Source: Catalinimonas alkaloidigena
GTDB taxonomy: Bacteria > Bacteroidota > Bacteroidia > Cytophagales > Cyclobacteriaceae
DNA length: 64,000 bases
Reading direction: 5' to 3'
Assembly (NCBI RefSeq): GCF_029504655.1
Contig: NZ_JAQFIL010000001.1
Span: forward strand, 6,971,001-7,035,000
This document shows positions 51,619 to 60,274 of this stretch, piece after piece. Within the stretch, counting starts at the first letter, position 1. Every line of letters begins with the position of its first letter. A program made the translations under genes and the position numbers. The notes under the pieces are model-generated. The model did not search any database. It was not told the DNA's origin and saw only the letters and a list, made by a program, of their open reading frames with translations.

Positions 51619-54105
51619 TTATTGGTAAAGAAAGTGACTGATACTGAATAATTCGGCAAAAACTCCGGCAGCAGTTACTTCAGCTCCCGCTCCCGGGCCT
51701 TTAACTACTAGCGGTCTCTCTTTATAACGAGCAGTATGATAAGAGATGATGTTATCGCTGCCGGATAGTGAGTAGAAAGGATGATTCTCCCCTACTTCTT
51801 CCAGCTTAACCGATGCTTTACTATTTTCAAGGATAGCCACAAACCGGAGTTTACAACCAGCATCTGCAGCGTTTTTCCTTCTTCTTTCCATACTATCATC
51901 GACATCTTCCAGCGACTTGAAAAAGGATTCTACATCCGGAGCTTCCAGACACTGTTGAGGTAGTATGTTTTCCACGTCCACATCTTCTGGCTCGAGCGAA
52001 AGACCTACCTCACGAGAGAGGATCAGGATTTTGCGGGCTACGTCCATACCATTCAGGTCTTCGCGCGGATCAGGCTCGGTATACCCTTTTTCCTGAGCTT
52101 CTTTTACTACTTCACTAAACTTTCTTCCTTCCTGAAAAGAGTTAAAGATATAAGAAAGGGTGCCCGAGAGTACACCCTCAACTTTAAAAATCTTATCGCC
52201 ACTATCTTTGAGGTCCTGTAGTACCCGTATTACGGGTAGGCCAGCTCCTACATTAGTTTCGTACAAGAACTTAACACCTGCCCGCATTGCGGTTTGTTTA
52301 AGCTGCAGGTAAGATTTGAAAGTGCCGGAATTTGCCAGCTTATTAGGGGTAATAATAGAAACAGCCGACTGAAGAATTTCCTGGTAATATTTAATGACAT
52401 CTTCAGAAGAGGTGCAATCAATAAAAACACTATTAGGTAAGTTGAGCTCTTTGATTTTTCTGACAAAGACTCCCATATCGCTGACCACACCTTCTGTATC
52501 TAGTTGACCTTCCCAATGAGTTTGGTCAATGCCATTATCATTGACCAGCATTTTCCGACTATTGATTACTCCTATAAAATTGATGCGCAGTAAGCGGTTC
52601 TCATACAGATAGTCTGATTGCTGAGAAATTTGCTTAAGCAATGTACTACCAATAAGACCCAGGCCAGCCATAAATACATTAAGTGACTTGGTCTCAGATA
52701 AAAAGAAAGCCTCGTGGACAGTGTTAAGCGCCTTAGAAAGGTTACGTTGCGAAATGACAACAGTCAAATTAATCTCAGAAGAACCCTGTGCGATTGCACG
52801 GACATTGATACCGTTTCTTCCCAGAGCACTAAATAATTTACCTGAAATACCAGGGGTTTGACGCATATTCTCACCGATGATAGCTACAATTGAAAGGTGT
52901 GTTTCTACAATAGCTTTATCAATCTTCCCGGAATCAATCTCAATAGCAAACTCCTCATCCATAGCTTCCTGCGCTCGTTTAGCGTCTATCGGGCTCACTG
53001 CAAAAGTGATAGAGTGCTCGGAAGAAGCTTGCGTAATGATAATAATATTAATTTTACGTCTTGCTAATGCACCAAAAAGACGAGAAGATATACCGGGAAT
53101 ACCGATCATACCACTTCCCTGTAGGCTGAGCAGAGCCACATCTTTTATAGAAGAGATACCCTTTACAGCCAGTATTTTTTCGTTATTGGCAGCAGCATTT
53201 GAGATAGCATAAGGGTTGCGGCTAATCAGGGTACCAGGAAACTCGCGATGAAAAGTATTACGAATTCTAAGAGGGATATTCCTGGAAAGTAGCGGCTGAA
53301 TAGTAGGAGGATAAATGACTTTCGCACCGAAGTGAGACATTTCCATAGCTTCCAGATAAGAAATAGCATCTAGTGAAAAGGCGTTTTTCACTTGACGAGG
53401 GTCTGCTGTCATTACACCATCCACATCGGTCCATATTTCTACCTCTTCGGCGTTTAATGCTGCTCCAAAAATAGACGCCGTATAATCTGAGCCGCCCCTA
53501 CCCATAGTGGTGGTCTCGTTTTCTTCAGTAGAAGCTACAAAACCTGTGATGATTTGCAGGGCCTTATTGGTAGCAAAATATTCAGAGATATTATGGTTGG
53601 TGGCCTCAAAATCTACTTTAGCAGCATTGAAGTTGGCATCAGTACGAATAAGCTTACGAGCATCCAGAAACTGTGCATCAATACCCAGCTCTTTCATATA
53701 CTGGCTAATAAGGTAGGCAGAAAGGCGCTCGCCAAAGCTAAGTACAAGGTCAAGCGTACGAGGAGAGCGCTCCCTCAACAGAAACGCGCCATGCAGCAAG
53801 TCATCCAGTTCATTAATAAGCGTCTTCAGGTAAGCAAAAACTCTGCTTTGCGCATGCACATTAATCAGGGTGCGGGCGGTGTCAAAATGATGTTTTTCTA
53901 GTTCTTTGAGCAGATCCAGGTAGCTCTCATCACCATTAGCTGCTTTCTCACTTAGCAAAATTAGCTTATCAGTAACGCCACTCATAGCAGAGACAACAAC
54001 AGCGCATTTTGCCTGATTACGATGATAGGTAGCTACAATATCTGCTACAGTTTTAATACTTTCGGCTGAACCAACCGAGGATCCTCCAAACTTTAGTAGT
54101 TTCAT
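51619..54105 (-). CDS. thrA: Bifunctional aspartate kinase/homoserine dehydrogenase
   Basis: The 828-residue fusion begins with the kinase motif LKFGGSSVGSAESIKTVADI and has TMGRGGSDYTASIFGAAL near residue 210. Two ACT regulatory domains lie at about residues 310-460 (VAIIGENMRQTPGISGKLFS). The homoserine dehydrogenase half starts with FMAGLGLIGSTLL near residue 470 and has FLYETNVGAGLPVI and GVLSGTLSYIFNSF. It performs the first and third steps of the threonine/methionine branch, probably with threonine inhibition through the ACT domains. No thrB or thrC follows here, unlike the classical thrABC operon. Confidence 0.95.
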   Translation of the reverse strand: MKLLKFGGSSVGSAESIKTVADIVATYHRNQAKCAVVVSAMSGVTDKLILLSEKAANGDESYLDLLKELEKHHFDTARTLINVHAQSRVFAYLKTLINELDDLLHGAFLLRERSPRTLDLVLSFGERLSAYLISQYMKELGIDAQFLDARKLIRTDANFNAAKVDFEATNHNISEYFATNKALQIITGFVASTEENETTTMGRGGSDYTASIFGAALNAEEVEIWTDVDGVMTADPRQVKNAFSLDAISYLEAMEMSHFGAKVIYPPTIQPLLSRNIPLRIRNTFHREFPGTLISRNPYAISNAAANNEKILAVKGISSIKDVALLSLQGSGMIGIPGISSRLFGALARRKINIIIITQASSEHSITFAVSPIDAKRAQEAMDEEFAIEIDSGKIDKAIVETHLSIVAIIGENMRQTPGISGKLFSALGRNGINVRAIAQGSSEINLTVVISQRNLSKALNTVHEAFFLSETKSLNVFMAGLGLIGSTLLKQISQQSDYLYENRLLRINFIGVINSRKMLVNDNGIDQTHWEGQLDTEGVVSDMGVFVRKIKELNLPNSVFIDCTSSEDVIKYYQEILQSAVSIITPNKLANSGTFKSYLQLKQTAMRAGVKFLYETNVGAGLPVIRVLQDLKDSGDKIFKVEGVLSGTLSYIFNSFQEGRKFSEVVKEAQEKGYTEPDPREDLNGMDVARKILILSREVGLSLEPEDVDVENILPQQCLEAPDVESFFKSLEDVDDSMERRRKNAADAGCKLRFVAILENSKASVKLEEVGENHPFYSLSGSDNIISYHTARYKERPLVVKGPGAGAEVTAAGVFAELFSISHFLYQ

Positions 54106-54256
54106 ATGCTCTTAAAATAATCTTCAGAGGGCGCAAGTTATAAAATCCCAGTGGATACAGAATATTATTTTGGGCATAATATCATGGATTGGGAACTAAA
54201 AAGATATGATTTTGAAATAATAACAAGAGTAAATGAACTTTTTAGGCCTGATAAAG

Positions 54257-54288
54257 TTTGAAATTCAAAAACAAAGAAAGTATATTTG
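54257..54288 (+). promoter_or_regulatory. Promoter of rpmH
   Basis: TTTG (54257-54260) and TATATTTG (54281-54288) are separated by 20 bases, an excellent match to the Bacteroidota sigma consensus. The rpmH ATG follows 22 bases later. Confidence 0.8.
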
Positions 54289-54310
54289 CACCCCTAAAAA
54301 TTGAAGAATT

Positions 54311-54469
54311 ATGAAAAGAACTTTTCAACCTTCGCGTAGAAAAAGAACCAACAAGCACGGCTTTCGCTCAAGGTCAGCAAGTGCAAATGGAAGGTCTGTA
54401 TTAGCTAGAAGAAGAGCAAAAGGTAGAAAAAAGCTTTCTGTATCTAGCGAGAAAAAGCATAAAGGTTAA
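54311..54469 (+). CDS. rpmH: 50S ribosomal protein L34
   Basis: The 52-residue product [20 protein letters not shown] continues with a basic tail ([20 protein letters not shown]), which is exactly L34 at its usual length. It is a structural protein of the large subunit. A strong Bacteroidota-type promoter precedes it and a hairpin follows, so it is expressed at ribosomal level, with reduced read-through into rnpA. Confidence 0.97.
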   Translation: MKRTFQPSRRKRTNKHGFRSRSASANGRSVLARRRAKGRKKLSVSSEKKHKG

Positions 54470-54475
54470 ATTATA

Positions 54476-54505
54476 GCCAGCCAAGGGTTGGCACCTTTAT
54501 TTTTT
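54476..54505 (+). terminator. Terminator or attenuator between rpmH and rnpA
   Basis: GCCAGCC (54476-54482) pairs with GGTTGGC (54486-54492), with one G-T pair, across a 3-base loop. A T-rich tail (54496-54505) follows. It would limit expression of rnpA relative to rpmH. Confidence 0.75.
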
Positions 54506-54596
54506 CTTGTCAACCTTACTATTACTTTTTTTAGCTTAAATTACAATTTTCAGAGCTAACTGTTTTGCTCTGCTCTTCTGACTAAATTTCGCTCGC

Positions 54597-54959
54597 TTGC
54601 GCCACACCTTACCCAGGCATGAAAGGCTTAGCAGTAAAAAGCTGATCGCAGATTTATTTAAACGAGGTAAAGCGCATACCCATTACCCTATACGCCTGAT
54701 TTACCTTCCTGTAGAGGAATTGGAACATCATCAGGTACTCTTTACCGTACCCCGCCGGCACTTCAAGAAAGCAGTAGATCGTAACCGACTAAAGCGACAA
54801 ATGCGCGAAGCTTATCGCCAACATAAACACTTAATTACTTACAAGTCTCCCGGAGATGTTCACTTTTTGCTTGGCTATATTTATATTGCTAGAGATAAAA
54901 ACTCATATCAGCGCATTGAAACTAAAATACTTGAATCGCTGTATCGTTTAAAGAAGTAA
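54597..54959 (+). CDS. rnpA: Ribonuclease P protein component
   Basis: The 120-residue protein starts at a TTG (54597). The frame is closed by a stop 15 bases upstream and the first ATG is beyond the conserved region, so TTG is the only start that keeps LPRHERLSSKKLIADLF, the usual RnpA N-terminus. The RNR motif lies near residue 65 (FKKAVDRNRLKRQMREAYRQ). It binds the RNase P RNA and matures tRNA 5' ends. The usual companions yidD and yidC are missing; an S41 protease follows after 30 bases. Confidence 0.93.
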   Translation: MRHTLPRHERLSSKKLIADLFKRGKAHTHYPIRLIYLPVEELEHHQVLFTVPRRHFKKAVDRNRLKRQMREAYRQHKHLITYKSPGDVHFLLGYIYIARDKNSYQRIETKILESLYRLKK

Positions 54960-54989
54960 GAGACAAACCATCAAGAAAATCCATTGCTC

Positions 54990-56651
54990 ATGAGTGCTAA
55001 AAAAATGGGAAGATATTCCCTGGTTGTGATGACTGTCGCTATAGTGGGAACGCTAGCCTTCAGAGGTCCGGGTGACAATTATTTTGCGATTGCTAAAAAC
55101 TTAGACATATTCGCTACTCTCTTCAAAGAGGTAAATACTTATTATGTAGATGAAGTCAATCCTAATACGCTTATCAAGACTGGGATTGATGCAATGTTAC
55201 AGTCGCTTGATCCTTACACTAACTATATTCCTGAAGATGACATAGAGGATTATCGCACTATGACCACCGGCCAGTATGGCGGAATAGGTGCGATTATAGG
55301 AAAGCGTAACGGAAAGAATATGGTGCTGATGCCATACAAAGGCTTTCCTGCAGAAAAGGGAGGACTTAAGATTGGAGATGAAATTCTTTCTGTAGATGGT
55401 ATAGATGTAGAAGATAAAACAGTAGAAGATATTAGTAAGCTGCTCAAAGGACAGGCCAATACTAATCTTACTGTAACCGTTAAGCGGCATGGAGAAGATG
55501 ATGATATCAATGTTACAATAAAGCGAGAAAGAATTACGGTAGATAATGTACCCTACTACGGTATGATTACCGACAAAGTGGGTTATATTAAACTTAGTAA
55601 TTTTACTACTGGTGCAGGGAGAGAAGTAGAGAACGCCATCAAGAAACTTAAATCTGAAGGCGCCGAAAAGCTGGTATTTGACCTGAGAGATAATCCCGGA
55701 GGACTCCTGAGCGAATCAGTCAATGTATCTAACGCATTTATCCCCAAAGGCTCAGAAGTTGTAAGTACTAAGGGAAAAGTAACTGACTGGAATAAAGCGT
55801 ACAATGCGATCAATAATCCGGTTGATACAGAAATTCCTGTAGCAGTGCTTACCAGCACCCGTAGTGCTTCTGCTGCTGAAATTGTTTCGGGTGTAGTACA
55901 AGACTATGACAGAGGTGTACTGGTGGGCGAGAGAACATTTGGAAAAGGTTTGGTACAGGCAACCCGCCCACTTACTTATAATTCACAACTTAAGGTTACT
56001 ACTGCTAAATACTACACCCCTAGTGGGCGTTGTATCCAGGCCATTGACTATAGCCACCGTAATGATGACGGAAGTGTAGGCAAAATTGCAGATTCATTGA
56101 AAACGGCTTTTGAGACAAAAAACGGACGGGTAGTATATGATGGAGGAGGAATTAACCCTGACATTGAAGTAAAGCCCGGTAGATTAACTCCCATCTCTAT
56201 TAGTCTATATACTAAGAGCTTGCTTTTTGATTACGCAACAGAATATTACTACTCCCATCCTGAAATCACTGACGCTAAGAAATTTGAACTTAGTGATGCT
56301 GAATACGAGGACTTTGTGACTTGGCTCAAAGGTAAAGAGTATGACTATACTACCGAAGTTGAGCAAACTATAGATGATCTTATTGAAAGTGCCAAAGACG
56401 AGAAGTATTATCAAGATATTGAAGGTCAGATAACTTCTTTGCGCAAAAAAGTGCAGCACAACAAAGATCAGGATTTACAAAACTTCAAAGATGAGATCAA
56501 AGAGCTTCTGGAAGAAGAGATCGTATCGCGATACTACCTGAGCGATGGTAAAATAGAAGCCTCATTTGATGATGATAAAGTGTTGCAGGCTGCTCTGGAA
56601 GTATTGAATGATGAAGAAAAATACAATGCTATTCTGAAAGGAGATAGCTAA
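54990..56651 (+). CDS. S41 carboxy-terminal processing protease
   Basis: The ATG at 54990 follows a weaker TTG start 6 bases upstream. The 553-residue protein has an N-terminal signal anchor (GRYSLVVMTVAIVGTLAF), a PDZ domain near residues 85-175 (YGGIGAIIGKRNGKNMVLM, GGLKIGDEILSVDGI), and an S41 domain with LRDNPGGLLSESVNVS, the catalytic Ser in STRSASAAEIVSGVV near residue 288 and the catalytic Lys in GERTFGKGLVQA near residue 315. A helical C-terminal extension follows. It likely degrades or processes envelope proteins in the periplasm. A second S41 gene starts at 63421. Confidence 0.93.
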   Translation: MSAKKMGRYSLVVMTVAIVGTLAFRGPGDNYFAIAKNLDIFATLFKEVNTYYVDEVNPNTLIKTGIDAMLQSLDPYTNYIPEDDIEDYRTMTTGQYGGIGAIIGKRNGKNMVLMPYKGFPAEKGGLKIGDEILSVDGIDVEDKTVEDISKLLKGQANTNLTVTVKRHGEDDDINVTIKRERITVDNVPYYGMITDKVGYIKLSNFTTGAGREVENAIKKLKSEGAEKLVFDLRDNPGGLLSESVNVSNAFIPKGSEVVSTKGKVTDWNKAYNAINNPVDTEIPVAVLTSTRSASAAEIVSGVVQDYDRGVLVGERTFGKGLVQATRPLTYNSQLKVTTAKYYTPSGRCIQAIDYSHRNDDGSVGKIADSLKTAFETKNGRVVYDGGGINPDIEVKPGRLTPISISLYTKSLLFDYATEYYYSHPEITDAKKFELSDAEYEDFVTWLKGKEYDYTTEVEQTIDDLIESAKDEKYYQDIEGQITSLRKKVQHNKDQDLQNFKDEIKELLEEEIVSRYYLSDGKIEASFDDDKVLQAALEVLNDEEKYNAILKGDS

Positions 56652-56684
56652 GCTATAAAGTAAAAATTTTACGTGAAGCCATTG

Positions 56685-56718
56685 GCCGGGCAGGAGTTAT
56701 TTCTGTCCGGCTTTTTTT
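56685..56718 (+). terminator. Intrinsic terminator after the S41 protease
   Basis: GCCGGGCAG (56685-56693) pairs with CTGTCCGGC (56703-56711), with one G-T pair, followed by a run of seven T. Confidence 0.9.
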
Positions 56719-56793
56719 CATGGTATAGGCTACATAAACTTTATCCTAAGTATTAGAGTAGTAATGTAAAATATCATTAATGTATACCTGTTA

Positions 56794-56801
56794 TATATTT
56801 G
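56794..56801 (+). promoter_or_regulatory. Putative -7 box of the FG-GAP gene
   Basis: TATATTTG matches the TAnnTTTG box and lies 18 bases before the ATG. No good -33 box is seen at 19-20 bases upstream, so the promoter may depend on an activator. Confidence 0.45.
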
Positions 56802-56819
56802 TAATGTAAGCTGGCATGT

Positions 56820-59087
56820 ATGCAATATACATTACTCAAAAATTCACAAATCGGTAATAGCGCTAAAGTGTATCAGTACTGCTTGTGTATTCTGTTTTTT
56901 CTAACCTTTGCATTATCAGCTCAGGCACAATGGACTGTGGAGATTGAGCAAAATATTCAGGCGAATCATGAGAGTGAAAACCTGAAATTTGCCTGGGCAG
57001 GAGGGTTAAATTCCGGGCAGTATTATAATATTGATCTAAACCGGGATGGTCAGCAAGACTTAATCATATTTGATAGAACTTCGGATCAGTTTATACCTTT
57101 CCTTTCCCAAAACCAGCAGTTTGTTTACGCTCCTGTGTATAGCCTGAGCTTTCCAAAAAATATTAGCAGCTGGGTAGTCTTTGTGGATTATGATGGAGAT
57201 GGCAAGCAGGATTTATTCACTGCTTCCGGAAAAAGAAGTATCACAGTATATCGTAATGTGAGTAATAGTGAGCAACTGGAATGGGAATTAGTAGCTGATC
57301 CACTAGCAACCATCGGTTTCTCAGGCTTTGAAATTGCCATTCAGCTCAACCCATCTGACATACCCGCCATTAGTGATATTGATGGCGATGGAGACCTGGA
57401 TATTGTCGTTTATAATGTGAACGGTAGAGGTAACATGGAATACTACCAGAACCAAAGCGTAGAAAATGGCAATAGTAGTACGCTAGAATTTGAAGCAATA
57501 GATGATGCCTGGGGCCAGATGAGAGAATGCGGTTGTGGACAGTTTGCCTTTGAAGGTCAGAGCTGTGAGGCAATTAGTAACCGGTATAACAAAGATGCCA
57601 AACAGCTTCATATAGGAGGAAAAACCTTATTAGCCATAGATACAGACGGTGATGGGGATAAGGATATCCTGAGTAGTGATGAAGGTTGTGGTGAGCTATA
57701 CTTTTTAGAAAATGTAGGTACAAGAGAAAACGCACTCTTTACATCTTTTTCCACTAACTATCCTGAAGAAATACCGGAAGAGCTATCCATTTCTTTTCCC
57801 GCGGCATATCATGTGGATGTAACACACGATGGTGTCAGAGATTTAGTGATTGCTCCCAATGTTAATGGAGAAATCACAGGGGCTGCCGATATGCGAAACT
57901 CCAGTTGGCTTTATGAGAATACAGGTACAGCGCAAATGCCTGAATTTAATTTAATACAGCGTAACTTTTTACAGTCGGCAATGATAGATGTAGGCGAAAA
58001 TGCTGCTCCTACACTAGTAGATTATGATGCTGATGGTGACATGGATTTATTCATTGCCCATCGCGGAAGCATGCATGAAAACGGCTATTATGCAGGTGTT
58101 TATCTTTATGAAAACACAGGAACGACAAATGTTCCAACTTATAAATACACTACTTCAGATTACCTTGGACTAAGCCAATGGAAATTACAGCAGCTTCACC
58201 TTTATTTTGAAGATCTTAATAAAGATGGTTTGCCAGATTTGCTTTTGAGTGGGGCTGAAAGCTCTTTTTCCTCCCCCGCCACATTCTACTGGATAGCAAA
58301 TCAGGCCAGCAGTCAGGGGGCATGGGTATTTAAGCCTGAGCAGAGACAAACACTTTCTCTTGATTTTCACCCGGCTGACCAGCTTGAGTTTACGGATGCT
58401 GATAATGATGGTGATGTGGACGTATTTATAGCCAAACGTGAAGGAAATCTGGAATATTACCAAAACCAGAATAGCGAGGGTTTACCTGAATGGGAACTTG
58501 TCATAGGAAATGCCGGGGGAATAAGCAGCAGTATATTTAATCGTAACCTTTCTGTTCTCCTGTATGATTTTGATGGAGACGGAAAAGAGGATTTATTGAG
58601 GAGTGATGCCAGTGAGTGGATGCTTTTGTATCCTGATTTTCTTGCCCAACTTGAAGAAGAGGCTATTGCAGATACTGTAGTAGTGAGTTTAGACGACCAA
58701 AAAAAGAACTTGGAAATAGATAAGCATGTAAGTCTGGCTGCTGCCAAAATAGATGATTCCGACAAAACTTATATTTTTGTGGGCAGCCCTCAGGGAGGAG
58801 TTCGCCTGATGAGCTACTCAGCCTGGCAAAGTAGAGAAGATGTGGCACTATTGGTTTTTCCAAATCCGACATTTTTAACGGAGCCACAGGTGAAAGTTCG
58901 GTCATCAGAGCCAATCAAGTGGCTACAAATGATTAGCATGAATGGAGCGATATTGGCTGAACTCAAGCCAAAAGATAATACAGAAGAAATGACCATAGAT
59001 GTTGCAGGCCTGGCAAGAGGAATATATCTAATCAGAGTTTGGAATAGTAATGGGAAAGTAAGTGCCGAAAAACTGATGGTAAAGTGA
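56820..59087 (+). CDS. FG-GAP repeat protein with type IX secretion signal
   Basis: The 755-residue protein has a signal peptide ending FALSAQAQ. About eight calcium-binding FG-GAP/VCBS repeats are spread over the mature protein, each with a D-x-D-G-D-G-x-x-D loop, such as VDYDGDGKQDLFTA, ISDIDGDGDLDIVVYN and LYDFDGDGKEDLL. The last 80 residues are a T9SS type A sorting domain (VFPNPTFLTEPQVKV to SAEKLMVK), so it is exported across the outer membrane and processed or anchored at the surface. Such beta-propellers often bind partners or polysaccharides. It overlaps the following small gene by 4 bases. Confidence 0.88.
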   Translation: MQYTLLKNSQIGNSAKVYQYCLCILFFLTFALSAQAQWTVEIEQNIQANHESENLKFAWAGGLNSGQYYNIDLNRDGQQDLIIFDRTSDQFIPFLSQNQQFVYAPVYSLSFPKNISSWVVFVDYDGDGKQDLFTASGKRSITVYRNVSNSEQLEWELVADPLATIGFSGFEIAIQLNPSDIPAISDIDGDGDLDIVVYNVNGRGNMEYYQNQSVENGNSSTLEFEAIDDAWGQMRECGCGQFAFEGQSCEAISNRYNKDAKQLHIGGKTLLAIDTDGDGDKDILSSDEGCGELYFLENVGTRENALFTSFSTNYPEEIPEELSISFPAAYHVDVTHDGVRDLVIAPNVNGEITGAADMRNSSWLYENTGTAQMPEFNLIQRNFLQSAMIDVGENAAPTLVDYDADGDMDLFIAHRGSMHENGYYAGVYLYENTGTTNVPTYKYTTSDYLGLSQWKLQQLHLYFEDLNKDGLPDLLLSGAESSFSSPATFYWIANQASSQGAWVFKPEQRQTLSLDFHPADQLEFTDADNDGDVDVFIAKREGNLEYYQNQNSEGLPEWELVIGNAGGISSSIFNRNLSVLLYDFDGDGKEDLLRSDASEWMLLYPDFLAQLEEEAIADTVVVSLDDQKKNLEIDKHVSLAAAKIDDSDKTYIFVGSPQGGVRLMSYSAWQSREDVALLVFPNPTFLTEPQVKVRSSEPIKWLQMISMNGAILAELKPKDNTEEMTIDVAGLARGIYLIRVWNSNGKVSAEKLMVK

Positions 59088-59479
59088 AAGCATTTTTAAA
59101 TATTCAATTGGTGGAGAGTCATGAACAGGTGGCTTTTCAGACCGGCTCAGAATCTCACATAAAAAAACTTTATCCTGAAGTAAATACCTTTAGCCTGGAC
59201 AATTTTTCAGATGTAAGCATGGTAACTTATGCTCAGGAACTGATTAATCAGGCAGAAAAAATACTTATCCTGATGGAAAGTTATGACAGTAAAGCAAATC
59301 CCAATAAGTTACTCAAACTGATAAATACGCTGGTAAGAGAAAAATCTAGGCGAGTGAAGCTTATATTGTCAGGTCAAAATCTGATAATAGAAAAAATGGC
59401 TAAGACATTAGGAGATAACTTTTATAATCAGCCTACAGAAAAACATTTAATGAATGTAGCAGAAGAGTTATTTTCCTAA
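59084..59479 (+). CDS. Small protein of unknown function after the T9SS protein
   Basis: The GTG at 59084 overlaps the preceding TGA in GTGA and is the likely start, since the next in-frame Met is about 45 residues on. The 131-residue product is soluble and helical, with SDVSMVTYAQELINQAEKIL and KLLKLINTLVREKSRRVKLI segments. There is no signal or known motif. Tight coupling to the FG-GAP gene suggests a related role, perhaps regulatory, but this is inference. It overlaps the convergent omega-amidase gene by 12 bases. Confidence 0.6.
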   Translation: MKAFLNIQLVESHEQVAFQTGSESHIKKLYPEVNTFSLDNFSDVSMVTYAQELINQAEKILILMESYDSKANPNKLLKLINTLVREKSRRVKLILSGQNLIIEKMAKTLGDNFYNQPTEKHLMNVAEELFS

Positions 59480-60274
59480 TTGAAAAGAATCTGCATCAAG
59501 ATGTGCGGGAAACTTCTGACGAAAAGCAGATAGCTCTGATTTTGAAATCTCTATTTGCGCAATATCCTCTGCTTCACCCAGATCATTCATTACTTCTCCT
59601 CTATAATTGTAAACCATTGAGTGACCATTATAAGAAACATTCATCCCATCCTCCCCTACTCTATTCACTCCAATGCAATAAGAAAGGTTCTCAATAGCTC
59701 TGGCTTGCAAAAGAGTACGCCATACCTGAACTCTGGGTGCAGGCCAGTTGGCTACGTACAGAAGAAGGTCATAAGACTGGCTTCCATCAGCGTACGTTTC
59801 ATTACGACTCCAGATTGGAAATCGTAAATCATAACAGATCAAGGGCCTGATTTTCCAACCTCTCCATTCTACCACTACTCTATCAGAACCGGCAGTATAA
59901 ATTTCATGCTCCTCTGACATTCTAAAAAGATGCTTCTTATCGTAGCTTACAAATTCACCATCAGGTTGCATCCACAATAGACGATTATATAGCTTTTTTC
60001 CATCTCTGGCAATAAAGCTTCCACAGATAGCAGCCTGTGTTTGCATCGCCTGCTGCTTCATCCAACGAAAAGTTTTGCTGTTCATGGGCTCTGCCAGTTC
60101 AGGTGCCGCATTGGTAAAGCCCGTACTGAACATTTCCGGCAGTACAATCAGGTCTGTTTTTCCTCCAATCTGCCAGATTTTTTCTTCAAACATAGCAAGA
60201 TTAGCATCTATGTTATGCCAGTAAAGTTCAGATTGAATAAGGCTAACATTTAAAGTGTCAGAAATTTGGCTCAT
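59468..60274 (-). CDS. Omega-amidase, nitrilase superfamily
   Basis: The 268-residue protein has the nitrilase triad: Glu in DLIVLPEMFSTGFTN near residue 47, Lys in YDKKHLFRMSEE near residue 113, and Cys in PLICYDLRFPIWSRN near residue 148. The closest known type is the omega-amidase of E. coli YafV and mammalian NIT2, which hydrolyse 2-oxoglutaramate or 2-oxosuccinamate. It overlaps the aminotransferase gene by four bases, and this pairing (transaminase plus omega-amidase) is known as a route that salvages keto-acids with glutamine as amino donor. Confidence 0.85.
   Translation of the reverse strand: MSQISDTLNVSLIQSELYWHNIDANLAMFEEKIWQIGGKTDLIVLPEMFSTGFTNAAPELAEPMNSKTFRWMKQQAMQTQAAICGSFIARDGKKLYNRLLWMQPDGEFVSYDKKHLFRMSEEHEIYTAGSDRVVVEWRGWKIRPLICYDLRFPIWSRNETYADGSQSYDLLLYVANWPAPRVQVWRTLLQARAIENLSYCIGVNRVGEDGMNVSYNGHSMVYNYRGEVMNDLGEAEDIAQIEISKSELSAFRQKFPAHLDADSFQLGK

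Noticed and set aside
54311..54959. rpmH-rnpA as a sign of the chromosomal origin
   Set aside because: dnaA, dnaN and DnaA-box clusters are absent, and in Bacteroidota rpmH is not reliably near oriC.
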